Below are positions 48,666 to 60,159 of a stretch of 64,000 bases of DNA, piece after piece. The first letter of the stretch is position 1. Each line of letters starts with the position of its first letter. Where the stretch lies: assembly GCA_006176705.1 (NCBI GenBank), contig QRFJ01000370.1, positions 62,001 to 126,000 on the forward strand. Reading direction: 5' to 3'. This stretch comes from Cocos nucifera. Taxonomy: Eukaryota > Streptophyta > Magnoliopsida > Arecales > Arecaceae. The notes under the pieces are model-generated. The model did no database searches. It was not told the origin of the DNA and saw only the letters and a list, made by a program, of their open reading frames with translations. Position numbers and translations under genes: made by a program.

Positions 48666-50111
48666 TGTTGACCCCATGATTGATTTTGATGATCATCAAA
48701 TTTTGAGTGTTTAAGTATTTAACCATGTGTTTCAAGAATAGATGTAGATCTTTTCAGGTATTCAAGTAAAATTATAATTTTATCAAGTTGGAGATCAAGA
48801 AAAAGTGACAAGAGATAAAATTATAATTTTACAAAATTAGAGAAAATCTATTTCAAAAGCCTCAAGAATAAGCTTAGAAGATTTCTGATCTTTTGGAGGT
48901 AGTTTCATAATTTTTGATGCATAAATTGTAAGAAAATCAAGTTTTAACAAAAGGATCAATCCAAGGGACAACCCTTAAATCATCCCCTTTTGAAATGGAC
49001 TGTTCAGTATATATGGCACGCAAATTGGGCTAACCCAGTTTGAGACTGAGCCAACCTAGTCTCAGTGGAAGCAAAAGATAGAAAGTGCTGAAAGCTAGTT
49101 TTTCAAGATCTAGGAGATTGAGCCAACCCAGCTATAAATTGAGTCGACCTAGTTAGGACTGAGCCGATCTAGTTAAAAACTGAGCCGACCAAGTGATCGT
49201 AATAGTTAGTTTTCTACAGCTTTTTCAAATGATCATTTTTTCACTCTAATAGCTATTTCAAGGCTTTCAATGGCTAGAACTGATCCTTAAGCTATCACAA
49301 AGAGTATAAAAGGCTAGAAAAATATTTGAAAAGAAAGATCAAGTGGATTGTAAGTATAAATCATTAAAATAGTGAGGTTTATTGAATATATAAAGAAAAA
49401 GAGAGAAAAAAGAGGACCTTATGCATCAAATTTAGAGAGCTTCAAAGTGTGATCATCCTCATTCATTCAAGCTTTTTCTCAACCTTTAAAGAAGAGAATA
49501 TAAAACTTCAAGAGCCATCTTTTAGCCCGTCCTTCAAACTTTAAAAAGAGTTCTTTTTCTTTTATTTTTATGCTAAATTTTATACTTGTGCTTTTGTTTT
49601 TTTACAAGTTTCTTTGGAGAAAAGAAACTTAGGGTGTAGGTTGGTTCAAGTCAAAAATTGGATAATGTAAAGATTGTGGTTGGTGCTCCTAGGTTAAAAT
49701 CAACCAGATTGATAATGAACCCAAGAAAACTATCGATGTAGGGTTGTGGTTGGTGAGCCCAGCAAAATCAACTGGATTTGTTTGTGATCCTAGGTCAAAA
49801 CAAACATACTGTAATCTTGGATTATAGTTGAATTCCTAAGGGGATAGCTTGGGGAGTGGACGTAGGTGTGGAATTGCACCGAACCATTATAAAATCTTTG
49901 TATGTTTGTTTTGTGATTTTGCTTTTCTTATTTGCTTTACATATTTGCATTAGTTAGTTACTTTTAATTTTGCTGCTATACATTGCTCATTCACCATAAG
50001 CATTCAAGTTTCTCTTAATTAGAAGAACATATTTATTTTAGAGTATAATTTGGCTAAAAATTTTATAAACCCAATTCACCCCTCCTCTTGGGTGGCCATA
50101 CCTGGACAACA
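48666..50111 (+). repeat. Complete 3' LTR of element S
   Basis: 1446 bp from TGTTGACCCC to ggacaaCA. The left 594 bp belongs to tandem unit 4. The right 852 bp is single-copy in the array and carries the TATA box at 49305-49312. It aligns with the 5' LTR with many more differences than the units show among themselves. Confidence 0.9.
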
Positions 50112-51354
50112 ACTGAACCTAACTGGATTATACAAATAAGAATTTGGTTCTGGATATCATCAATTAAGCTAATCTAGTTTGATTGATTTGGATTAGATCT
50201 AATCAGGTTGAAGGTAATCGTGCTAGCATACGATTAAGCCTGGCTTTCTTCTTCTGTAATCTTTCTGATTCATCACAACCAAGTCAAATTTGATTTAACT
50301 CATTTCTGTATCTTGAATGGATTTATTTTTATCTAACTAGAATAAGTCCAGGTCAGATTAACTATAGAAATTAAATCCATTCCTAATGCAATTGGACTAG
50401 GGTTAAAAGTTGACCCAATTGAGAGAATTAAGGGTCACCTAATAAAATACTTTTAGAAAATTTTTTAGAAATACTTTTGATCTAATTTTTGGATATGTGA
50501 TAGGGCTCGAGTCACGCTATAGGTGTGCCAAATTTTGTGATTTATGGTGGTGGTTTGACTGGGTTTTGATCGAGTTTGATTTGAATTAAACTCTTGAGGA
50601 AAGAGTCCTAGGTGTAATAGACTCTTCCTTATCTACTCATGTCACCCCATTTTTAATTGAATTTTGGTGACAAAACTAGATTGGATCTAGTGTTTTGACG
50701 TGGAGAATAATCTCTAAAGTTCCTTTGATCAAATAATAAGTGATTTGGTCAAAGTGGGACTCTAGGTGGCGTTGGTATTAAAATCCCTTCTCACGCCATT
50801 GTGAAGGGATAGAATGAAAATAATTTCATGCCCAAGTGCTGTCACCTCTATCATATCCCACACCCCCTCTATCCTCTCTCTCCCTCTGTTCTATACACCT
50901 AAAAGGTTAGGCATAGATCTGATTTGAAGGTCCAAGATTTTTGGCACAAGATTCAGGATCTACGTGATGGTGTTCATGAGACGGACAGGCTACTTTCAAA
51001 AATAGTTTTAAAGAATCTATAGATTAGATTTATATCTAATATTTAGAGAAGAAATTTGCAAGGAGAAGATATTCAAATTCTATCCGAGTGGATACTAGTA
51101 GAGACCAGGCACATGCGTGGCTCCTTCTAGAACCTCAGGTCCAATAGGATCATCATAGGATAATTAGATTATCCCACAAGATACTTAAAATTAAATCTAA
51201 TTTAATTTTATTTTTAAATTTTTAATATCAGATCACCATGATCAGATCTGAGAATTCTTAAATCTGATCAGATCATAGAAATTTTTATAGAAAAATCCAC
51301 CTTAGTCTGATCAGATCTGGACGATCCTATGGTGAAAAATTAATTTTTCCTTCA
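50112..51354 (+). repeat. 3' LTR of element B, right part
   Basis: Begins with the second copy of actga and continues LTR B (actgaacctaactgg) to ttttccttCA at 51354. It keeps the conserved block gtggatactagtagagaccagg near 51088. The TATA region is not recognisable, and gatcc follows, so no target duplication for B is visible. Confidence 0.75.
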
Positions 51355-51887
51355 GATCCAAGGGTTAGACTTCTCTCTTAATCCTCTTCTTATTTTTTAT
51401 CTCTTAGAGTATCTAAGATATCTAAAGAATTTTTTATAAATCGATCATTAGGAGGAATCCATGAGAAGCTATTACTTCGAGTGGATCTTCATTCGACAAA
51501 CCTCCGATCAGATTAACAACTTTATGTGGACAACCTGTAAAGGCTGGACGCGTTGTGCGGCTCCAAGCAATAAAGAACAATATTGATTTTTAGTTGTGAT
51601 ATTCTTGATCCACACAAAGATAAGAGATTTGATCTTTTCTTGATCTAGATATGATCTAGAATTTCTAAAATAGTTCTAGATATGTAGTATTGATATGATC
51701 AATACTAACCTAATTTATTTATCAGATTTATACTTGCATCATGATATGTCATAGGTCCTAGATGTAGGGTTTAGTAATTAGATCATATACATAATTAGAT
51801 TAAATAGTTTAATCTATGTCTTCCGTTGCATCCGATTTTGAAAAAAAAATTGAAATATGTGCATGAAATTCTGCATGTTTTCCAACA
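51355..51887 (+). repeat. 3' tail of another Angela-like LTR (Q)
   Basis: It carries the family-conserved U5 block (tatgtggacaacctgtaaaggctgg, compare the P LTR near 62670) and ends cgttgcatccgattttg...tgttttccaaCA. No primer site follows, so it is a 3' LTR or solo-LTR remnant whose left part is missing. Confidence 0.55.
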
Positions 51888-52393
51888 CCAACCATAACTA
51901 TAGCCGATAGGAGGCCAACTATTCTAGGGAAAGAAGAGGAAGCATCCCCTATTTCACTAAAGATAAAGTGAAGAAGAAGGAAAATAAAAAAAAGAAAAGA
52001 AAGAAAAATGAAAAGAAAGGAAACAAAGATGAGAGAGTTTCTTTCTCTTCCCTCTTTCCTCTCACCTTTCTCTCTTTTCCCTACTTTCCCTATATATGAA
52101 TTCCTTTCTCTAGAATTATTCTCTCTCTACATTAATTCTCTTTTATATTCTCTCTTTATATATAGTTTCTTCTCTTAAGATTTTATGGATCTTTGAAAAG
52201 ACTCTCTTAATGATTTTGATCAAGCTTAGTGAAGGATCTGGTCCATAGTTGCTAGGTAGTATACCGACACCCACCTATCTAAGATTGGGTCCACTAGATT
52301 TGATTATCCATGTTAATTGAACCATTTTTGTTCAATCATGATTTGATGAAATTATTTTAATCAATTTAATTGGGATTTTGGATAGATAATTTG
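51888..52393. other. Unassigned stretch with purine- and pyrimidine-rich tracts
   Basis: A purine-rich run (51935-52030) is followed by a ctctctttcc-type run and tatatata words near 52155. It could be the left part of the M LTR or an older repeat. No coding signal is seen. Confidence 0.35.
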
Positions 52394-54903
52394 ATCTATT
52401 GGAAAACCATAGGAGTTTCAGGATTAGATTTTAAAACTTTTTAAAATCTATGCAGAGGAAGCATGAATTAATCATATTAATTCATAATTAAACATAAAAA
52501 ATTATAGATCTAGGATCCTATTATATGATTAAAATATAATATTAAATTAAAAATTAAAACATGAGAATAAATCATGTTGATCATATCAACATAAAAATTG
52601 TTCTATGCTAGATCAAAACTAGATAGGAGAAAAATGATCGTATCATCGATACCTTTGCAAATCGAGTTCTCTAACTTACTGATCTTGGCTTAAGGTTGTC
52701 ATTTTGAACCACACACGTATCCAACCTCTACAAGTTGTCCATGCTAGCCCTCAATCATTGATCAAAAGTCCAATGCCCAAAAATTAGCACAGTTTGCTAA
52801 AACTGCACTGCATTGATCCTTCTTCGATGATTGATTTGGATCTTTCTTTCTTTGAAACTTGGACCCTCCAATTTCTAGAAGATGAGAAAGATAATTTTGG
52901 ACCTGAGACAACTCTCAAAATCATAAAAGGAATGGAGGAATAGATAGAAGAAAATCCTAAAAGAAGACCCTCTTCTTCTTTTCTTTTTCTCTCACCAAAG
53001 CACCTTGATTGGTGCCTTTACAATTCCCACGTCTAAACCTATCTACACCCAGCCTCTCCATGCCTAAAGAATTCTCTCATAGATTTATAATCTCAAAAAA
53101 AATTAGGTTAAAAACCCTTTTATATTGAGAGATATGGAGGGGTTCTTGTCTAGGTCAAATACCTAGTCAAGAGACCTCCAAATTGGTCTAGAATTGGGGC
53201 ACCCAACTCTTGGGCGTCCCCTCCTTCCTTTTGGGCATGGACCACCTGGTATTTGGAATATTAAAATCCTTTACTTTTCTTAAAAAAATTAGAGAAAAAT
53301 TTAGGAGTTTAGGTTCCATACATGGATAAGAATTCTGGTTGCAACTAACTCTATCAAATAGAGTTTGAAATCAAAACAACTAATTTATTTTGACTTGGTC
53401 CTCAACCAAATACCATGTAAGAAGTATATGAAACATGGAGATGCATGTCCTCTCTCTAAAAAAAAGGATTTTATAAAAAAATTAAATAAAACTTCGTGGA
53501 GAGTGCATAGAGATTGAATGGCGCAAGGATTTGGGAGTCCTAGTCTCACTAGGACTCCTAATTTAACTTGATCCAACATGATCCTTGGACCAAATTAAAT
53601 TAGAATTTATTTAACCTAGTTTTATTAGATATTAGTCCAACTAATAATATTATTAAATTAAATTATATTATATTTAATTTTAATTTAATTTTTAATTAAA
53701 TTAGAGATTAGGTTCAGTCAAGTTCTAATTGAACTAGGACTAGTTCTTTCTTACAATTGGCTCATCCAATAAATTAATCAAACTTAATATAATTAAGTCC
53801 AAACCAAATCTAATTAAATCATATTTAATTAGACTTAATCTCAGCCCTCTAGCTTAATCAAATTAAGCTAATTAGCAATCAAATTGCTAATCAATCATTC
53901 TGCAACACTTGTACTAGATTAAACATCAATCGTATTGATTGTTTAACCCTAGAATGATTCTTAATTATTGATCAGCCATCCGATCAGATCGAGTCCTCTT
54001 ATGCGTGTGACCCCATAGGTTCAAACTTAAGCTGGTAGCATAGGAATTAATTTTTATATCAATTAAAGTGATCATCTAGCAATGGTACCTGATGGCCGGA
54101 TAGGTTGAATGCATAGAACAACATTCTTAGAACCCATGTAGATATAGTTTCTATATAATTTATTCCCTTGACCAAAATACTTGTAGGACATCTTAGAGTT
54201 TAACTGTCAATCCTAATTAGGTCATCCATATTATATTTTAAAATACCAAATCCATCTTATGGATTATCCTGGCCAAGGGTTTTGCTATATTGAAATACAG
54301 TGATGCATTCTTCTCTAACTCTTGGAGTGGTCAATCCCATCTTGATCACTCACCGACTTTACAAGACTTGACTGTGCCCAAAAACCTTTTATTACTAAAT
54401 TAGAAATTTAGTTAGTCCGATACCAAAGCACAGTGAGTTGCTTGCAAGTCATTGTGGTGATCTCAGATCTAAGGGATATTTATATCTATATTCCATTAAA
54501 GCAATTCTCGATAGCAGAATGCTCTAAAATTGATCACATCTAGTAGCGATGTACCCATATATCTTACTTATATGCCATACTAGTGTGTCCACACTCCTTA
54601 GTTAAGAGGACAACCAATCTATATGGTATACGATGACCTATGCTCAATAAACGCTATCATCCTAATTAATAGCATATCATTTGATCGTGAATTATTTAAG
54701 AACTAATTGATAAATCCTCCCTTTATTGAAATTAAATAATCCTAAGAACTTCATCACAATAATAGAGTCATTAAAAGATATAGACTTTGTGATAAAAATA
54801 TCAAAAATATATTTTATTTAATAATAAATTAATTATAATTATAAGGTAGCACAACCATCAACAGATTGATGATTGACTTTGGGACATATTTTCCAACAAT
54901 CTA
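52394..54903 (-). mobile_element. Solo LTR of an Angela-like copia (L), with 5-bp target duplication
   Basis: Flanked by atcta at 52394-52398 and 54899-54903. On the - strand it starts TGTTGGAAAATATGTCCC (54898) and ends atggttttccaa (52399). A final CA seems lost to a 2-bp deletion. A TATA box (tataaaag, - strand) is at 53117-53124. Its U3 aligns with the LTRs of M and P (for example cagtgagttgcttgcaagtc). The absence of internal sequence indicates LTR-LTR recombination. Confidence 0.75.
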
Positions 54904-56702
54904 TGCAAAGCACGATCTGATTAGCTCCTAGAATGCTAGCTCCTTGCAAAAACTCTCTTAAATGGTTGAACTTGGGAGGAAGAAGAAAGAATTGATACAC
55001 AAGAGAATAGCCTTCTCTTATGTCTTTCACAAAACCCTTGCAAACTCACCCCAAAGAGGAATAGTTTCCTCTTGAACTCACATGCCAAGAAACCCTTGCG
55101 AAGCCTCATGCCCAATAGCCTTTCTTAAGTTTTCTAACACTTAAAAACTCTCAGAAATTCTTGCCTTGGGTCGCACAAAAGGCTAGTTTATATAGAGAGC
55201 TGGGCCACATAGATGAGGTGTCTTATTTAAGATCAAAACAAACTCCAATTAAAAATCATTTTGAACTAAAATTCCACCAACCGTTAACCCTATCCTAGAG
55301 TGGGTGGCAAGGGGTGTTTGGCATCTAGGTTTCTTATGCACAACCTGTTTGTGCATTGAGATTAAGTGGATGGTGAAGGGTTTAGGGAGCAAGAGAAGAT
55401 GCAACCCAAATTAAACTTTTGGTTTTTATCTAATTTGGCTCCAATCAAATCTCATCTAATTAGACCTAAATATATGAGTTAATCTAATCTAATTAGGCTC
55501 CAATCCTCTTGATCAAATCAAGAATTAATTGACTTCAAGATCTAATTAAATTAGAATCCAATCTTCCAAAGCAATTAGGTCATCCAATAATCTAATCAGG
55601 TCAGACCTAATTGAATCCATTTAATTAGTCTTGATCCAATCTTCATAACTCAATCAAATTGAGTTAATTAACAATCTAATTATTAATTAATCTTTCCTTA
55701 ATAATTTGTATTAGATTAATCATCAATCATATTGATAATTATATCCTATAATGATTCATAATTGTTGATCAGCTACCTAATCAGATCGAAACTTCTTGTA
55801 TGTGTAACCTTATAGATTCGAACACTAAGCCAGTAGTACAAAAATAAATTTTTTATTCTAATTGAAGTGATCTTCTAACAATGGTACTCAACATCTAGAT
55901 AGAGTCGAATAAAGTGAAGCAACATTCATAACCTATTGGTATATCGTTACCGTATAATTCATTCTTTTGACCTTTAATGCATAGAAGAATTCAGAGTTTA
56001 ACTGTCAACTCTTGATTAGTTCATCCTTATAGTGTCTCAACCTGCTCGATTTTATAACTCCTCACAAGGATTATCCTCATCAAGGTTTTGTTAAATTGAG
56101 AGACATTGAGACATTCTCTCCAATTTTACTCGAAGTGGTCAATCCCATCTTGACTCACGTACCGACTTGATAAGTACTTAACTGCATCCAGAAAATTTTC
56201 ATCTCTAAATTAGAAATTCAAATAGTCCCATACTAAAGTATAGTGAGTTGCTTGTAAGTCACCATAGTGATCTCTGGTCAAAGGAATATTTATAACCATA
56301 TCCCCTCGATACACTCTTGATAGTAGAGTGCTCTGAAATGGTTATGTTCAGTGTAAATCTATATCCCACCTGCATACCATACTAGTGTCTCTACACTTCT
56401 TAGTTAAAAGGACAACCAATTTATATGGCACATAATAATCTATACTTAATATAATTATCATCCTTATTAATAATGTATTATTTGGCCACGAACAAGTTTA
56501 AGAATCACATGATAAATTCTTCTTTATCATATAAGAAGTAGTTCTAAGAACTTTCATCATAACAATAAAGTTCAATTAAGAAAATATACAATCTTATAAT
56601 GAAAAAAGCAAAATAATTTTATTATTGGATTCATATATATTTACAAATTAGATCTCAACCATCAATAGATTGGCGATTAGCTTTGGGATATAATTCCTAA
56701 CA
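54904..56702 (-). repeat. 3' LTR of copia element M
   Basis: On the - strand it starts TGTTAGGAATTATATCCC at 56702, directly after M's RNase H and polypurine region. A TATA box (tatataaa, - strand) is at 55187-55194. It was interrupted by solo LTR L, and its far end probably lies in 51888-52393, but I could not place it. Confidence 0.7.
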
Positions 56703-59700
56703 ACTCACATTTGGACCAAAGCCAATTGGTATAGTATCAAATACCCATCTTCGATTTATGCTTTTTGAACTTCTTGACCATAAGGGCTTTAGTGAATGGA
56801 TCAGCCAGGTTCTCCTTTCCATCGATCTTCTGAAGGTCAACATCACCTCGATCCATGATCTTTTGGATCAGGTGGTAGAAATGAAAAATATACTTCGTAC
56901 GCTAATGGCCCTATGGTTCTTTTGCCTAAGTTATGGCTCTAGAACTATCTAATAAAGCAAAATTGGACCATCAATAGAAAGTGCCACTCCAAGCTCACTG
57001 ATGAACTTCCACAATCATACAGCTTTATTTGCAGCATTGGATGCTATAATGTACTCCACCGCATACTGAATCAGCCATAGTATCCTACTTAAAATTTTTA
57101 GCAAATCGCACCATCATTTAGGATAAACACGTATCCTGACACACTCTCACTACCATCATGATCTAACTAAAATATAGAATTAGTGTATTCCATGAGTTTC
57201 AAGTTAGATTCTCCATAAATGAGCCATTGGTCCTTAGTACTTCTCAAATACTTAAGGATGATTTTAGCAACCTTCTAATGATTCTCTCTTAGATTAGATT
57301 GGTATCTACTCACTATTCCTAGTGAGTATGTCATATTTGGTTTTATACATGTCATGGCGTACATTATAGAACCCACTATCGAAGCATATGAAATTCTACT
57401 CATATGCTCTCTCTCTTGAGGAGTTGTCGGATAATTCTTTTTTAAGAGAGAAATTCTATGGCCTATCAGAAGATAGTCTTTCTTGAAATTCTCCATGCCG
57501 AACTATTTTAGCACAATATCTATGTACGTGGACTAGAACAACCCAAGCAACCTTTTAAATCTATCTCTATAGATCTTCATTCCTAGAATGGTTCACCCAA
57601 GTCCTTCATGGAGAACTGTAATGATTGCTAATTTTTTATTTCTTATAGTACAAGGATGTCATTCCTGATTAAGAGAATGTCATCCATATATAGAATAAGA
57701 AATACAACCGCTGAACCATTTATCCACTGTAAATGTAGGGTTCTTCTCTATTCTTAATGAAGCCATACATTTTGATCATCTTATCAAAATGCATGTTTCA
57801 ACTCCAAGATACCTACTTCGATCCATAAATAGATCTCTGAAGCTTGCATATCTTAGACTTATCTATAGATGTAAACCCTTTAGATTGTATCATATACACC
57901 TCTTGCTCCATCTCTTCATTTAGGAAAGCTGTTTTCATATCTATTTGTCAGATCTCATAGTCCAAATGTACAGTTATCTCAAGAATGATCTGAATAGACT
58001 TGATATTATCATAGAAAAGAATATTTCATCATAATCAATACCATAACACTAACGATATCTCTTGGCAACCAGATAGACTTTATAGGTCTCCATCTTACCA
58101 TCTATATCTTTTTTCTTTTGAAGATCTACTTACAACCTATGAATTTTATCCCTTCAGATGGATCAATGAGTATCCATACATCATTGACCTTCATGGATTC
58201 TATTTTGGATCTCATATCTTCTAGCCATTTTTCAAAGTCAGACCTCTACATTGCATCCATATAGGTGATCGGATCCTCATTGTTCTCATCGAGTTTAATA
58301 AAATCGCCATCCTGGATCAAAAAATTATAGTATCTGTCTAGTTGAAGTGGTACTCTATTGGATCTCCTTAATGATGGCTCTATAACGGACTCCAAATTTT
58401 ATCTAATCAAATCTAGTTTTATAGGTTCACTAGATTATGTCGATACTTCTACCTATCAAACTTTTTCAAGCTCAACCTTAAAGGCATTAGCTCTTTCTCC
58501 ATGAAACTCTTTCAAAAAGATAGCTCTATTACTGATGAAAAACTTTTATTCTTTATGATGGTAGAAAAAATATTCCCTAATTTCTTTGGGGTACCCTATA
58601 CATAAACACCTATTGGATCATGGTCCAAGCTTATCAGTCTACAAATGCTTAACATAAGCCAAACAACCCCAAACCCAAAAGTAGGAGAGTGTCGGTTGCC
58701 ATCCGATCTGTAGCTCATATGGAGTTTTTGCGATTGATTTGCTCGGAACATTATTTAGAATCCAACAGGCTATCTTAAGAGCATGATCCCAAAAAGAAAT
58801 AGACAAAGATACAAACTTCATTATGGACTGACTCATATCTAACAAAGTTTGATTCCTTCTTTTTGACACCCTATTTTATTGTGATGTTCTAAGAGGTGTA
58901 CATTATGAGAGAATTCTATTAGTTCCTAGATATGTCAAGAACACACTAGAAAGGTATTCACCTTCTCGATCAAATTGAAGAGTTTTAATACTCTTTCTAG
59001 TTTATTTTTCAAACTCATTATGGAATCTTTTGAATATTTCAAATGATTTGGACTTATGTTTCATACGATAGACGTACCTATACCTCAATAGGTCATCTAT
59101 GAAGCTAATGAAGTAGTAATATCTTTCTTTGGCATTTGTGTTCATTGGTCCACATACATTACTATGCACTAGACCTAGAACATCTATAGCTTGCTCACCC
59201 TTTCCAGTAAAGGATGACTTAGTCATCTTTCCAAAAAGACAAGACTCATAGATCGAAAATAATTCACAATCTTTGATATTGAGGAATCTCTCTTTGACTA
59301 ACCTATTTATCCTATTCATGTTTATATGATCAAGCCTATAATGCCAAAGGTATGCTAAAGGTAGGCATCAGAGACATGATTTAGTTTAGGATGCTTGTTC
59401 GAAGTGTACATTATACTTACAAGCTATGATAAAATGTATATTCTATTTCTTAATTGTCCATGCATCATTGTAACATCATTCATAACGATATTACAATAAT
59501 TACTCTTTATTGATAAATGATAACTATGTTTGGTCAATAGCCAACAGAGATTACATTCATCATAAATGATGGATAATAGTGACAATCACATAAAATGATA
59601 ATCTTAGAATTGAAAACAAGTTCGACAACTCCTAAAGCTAGGACTGGAACATGACTTCCATTCCCAACATTTAGGAATCTCGCATTGTTTTCAAATTTTC

Positions 59701-60159
59701 TACTAATCTAAAGTCTTGCAATGAATTGCAAATATTTATAGGACTTTCGACATCCAATACTCAGATAGTAGTATCACAAACAGAAAAATTATAAGGTATT
59801 ATCATATAAAATCCTTGATAAGCAACTCCTTGCTCTTTTCTCTTATTATGCTTGTTAGAGTCAAGTGATTCTATCTTACAATGGTCAGCCTTGGACTTCC
59901 TAGTCTGATTGGCCTTAACACCCTAGCATGAAACTCTTGCACCTTATTTTTATTTCCTTTCTCAAAGGAATAATTCTCCACTGAGGACTTCAACACTTAA
60001 AGTATTTTCTCAAGCTATGAATCCTCGAATTTACTACTAAATTTGTTATTCATAGCTATCCTCATTATGCACCGCACCATGATTTGATTATTGATCTACT
60101 TCTCATAAGTGTCTCTGACCTCATCACATGCATTGGGCATGGATTCTATGGGTACAGAT
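56703..60159 (-). pseudogene. pol: copia pol of element M (Angela-like), reverse strand
   Basis: Read on the - strand from right to left: a degraded gag/protease region (about 59690-60159) with a D-V-E remnant of the protease D-T/S-G near 59745 and ICNSLQ after it; GAG-pre-integrase LWHYRLDHINMNRI (about 59350); integrase open at 59002-59319 (CLFGKMTKSSF, VCGPMN, FIDDLLRYRYVY) and 58639-58869 (LDMSQSIMKFVSLSISFW, LQIGWQPTLSYFWVWGC); RT with LYMDDILLI near 57680; and a 57275-57496 frame (LIGHRISLLKKNYPTTPQE, YQSNLRENH). RNase H follows near 57070-56760 with EYIIASNAANKA and DLQKIDGKENLADPFTKAL. Stops and frameshifts throughout. It is cut at 60160 by LTR P, so most of gag and the 5' LTR are not visible. 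Confidence 0.8.

Larger units (their letters stand above)
40663..49259 (+). repeat. Tandem array of four 2.13-kb units spanning the internal/LTR boundary of element S
   Basis: Units start with tgtaaacatcttttaaag at 40663, 42801, 44992 and 47126; lengths are 2138, 2191, 2134 and 2134 bp. Each has about 1540 bp of AT-rich 3' internal DNA, an internal aaaaagggggagag tract, the polypurine tract aaaaagggaaagat, and the first 594 bp of the LTR up to ctaatagctatttc. After the fourth unit the LTR continues normally (aaggctttcaatggc). At the breakpoint only a single C is shared between the joined sequences. Units 1, 3 and 4 differ by only a handful of bases; unit 2 differs more. Confidence 0.95.
33149..50116 (+). 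mobile_element. Sirevirus-like Ty1-copia element S with 3' tandem amplification, 5-bp target duplication
   Basis: The element spans 33154-50111, flanked by actga at 33149-33153 and 50112-50116. It has 5' LTR 33154-34600, primer site 34603, gag 34759 to about 35930, AT-rich DNA, a Tat-like fragment 37587-40030, more AT-rich DNA, then four 2.13-kb units ending in the complete 3' LTR 48666-50111. Sirevirus traits are the gag with a C-terminal coiled coil, the GPKMTWVPK motif after it, a ctcaaaaaggg-type polypurine tract with an extra internal aaaaagggggagag, and palindromic repeats in the LTR. No integrase, RT or RNase H motif is visible. Confidence 0.8.

Noticed and set aside
51888..52200. Host promoter or 5' UTR (tatata words with CT-rich leader)
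   Set aside because: No downstream coding region on either strand. The adjacent sequence is LTR material, so a decayed LTR is more likely.
53385..55030. Short - strand open frames in 53385-53579 and 54839-55030
   Set aside because: Both lie in LTR sequence (L and M), and neither shows a motif or equivalent in the sister LTRs.
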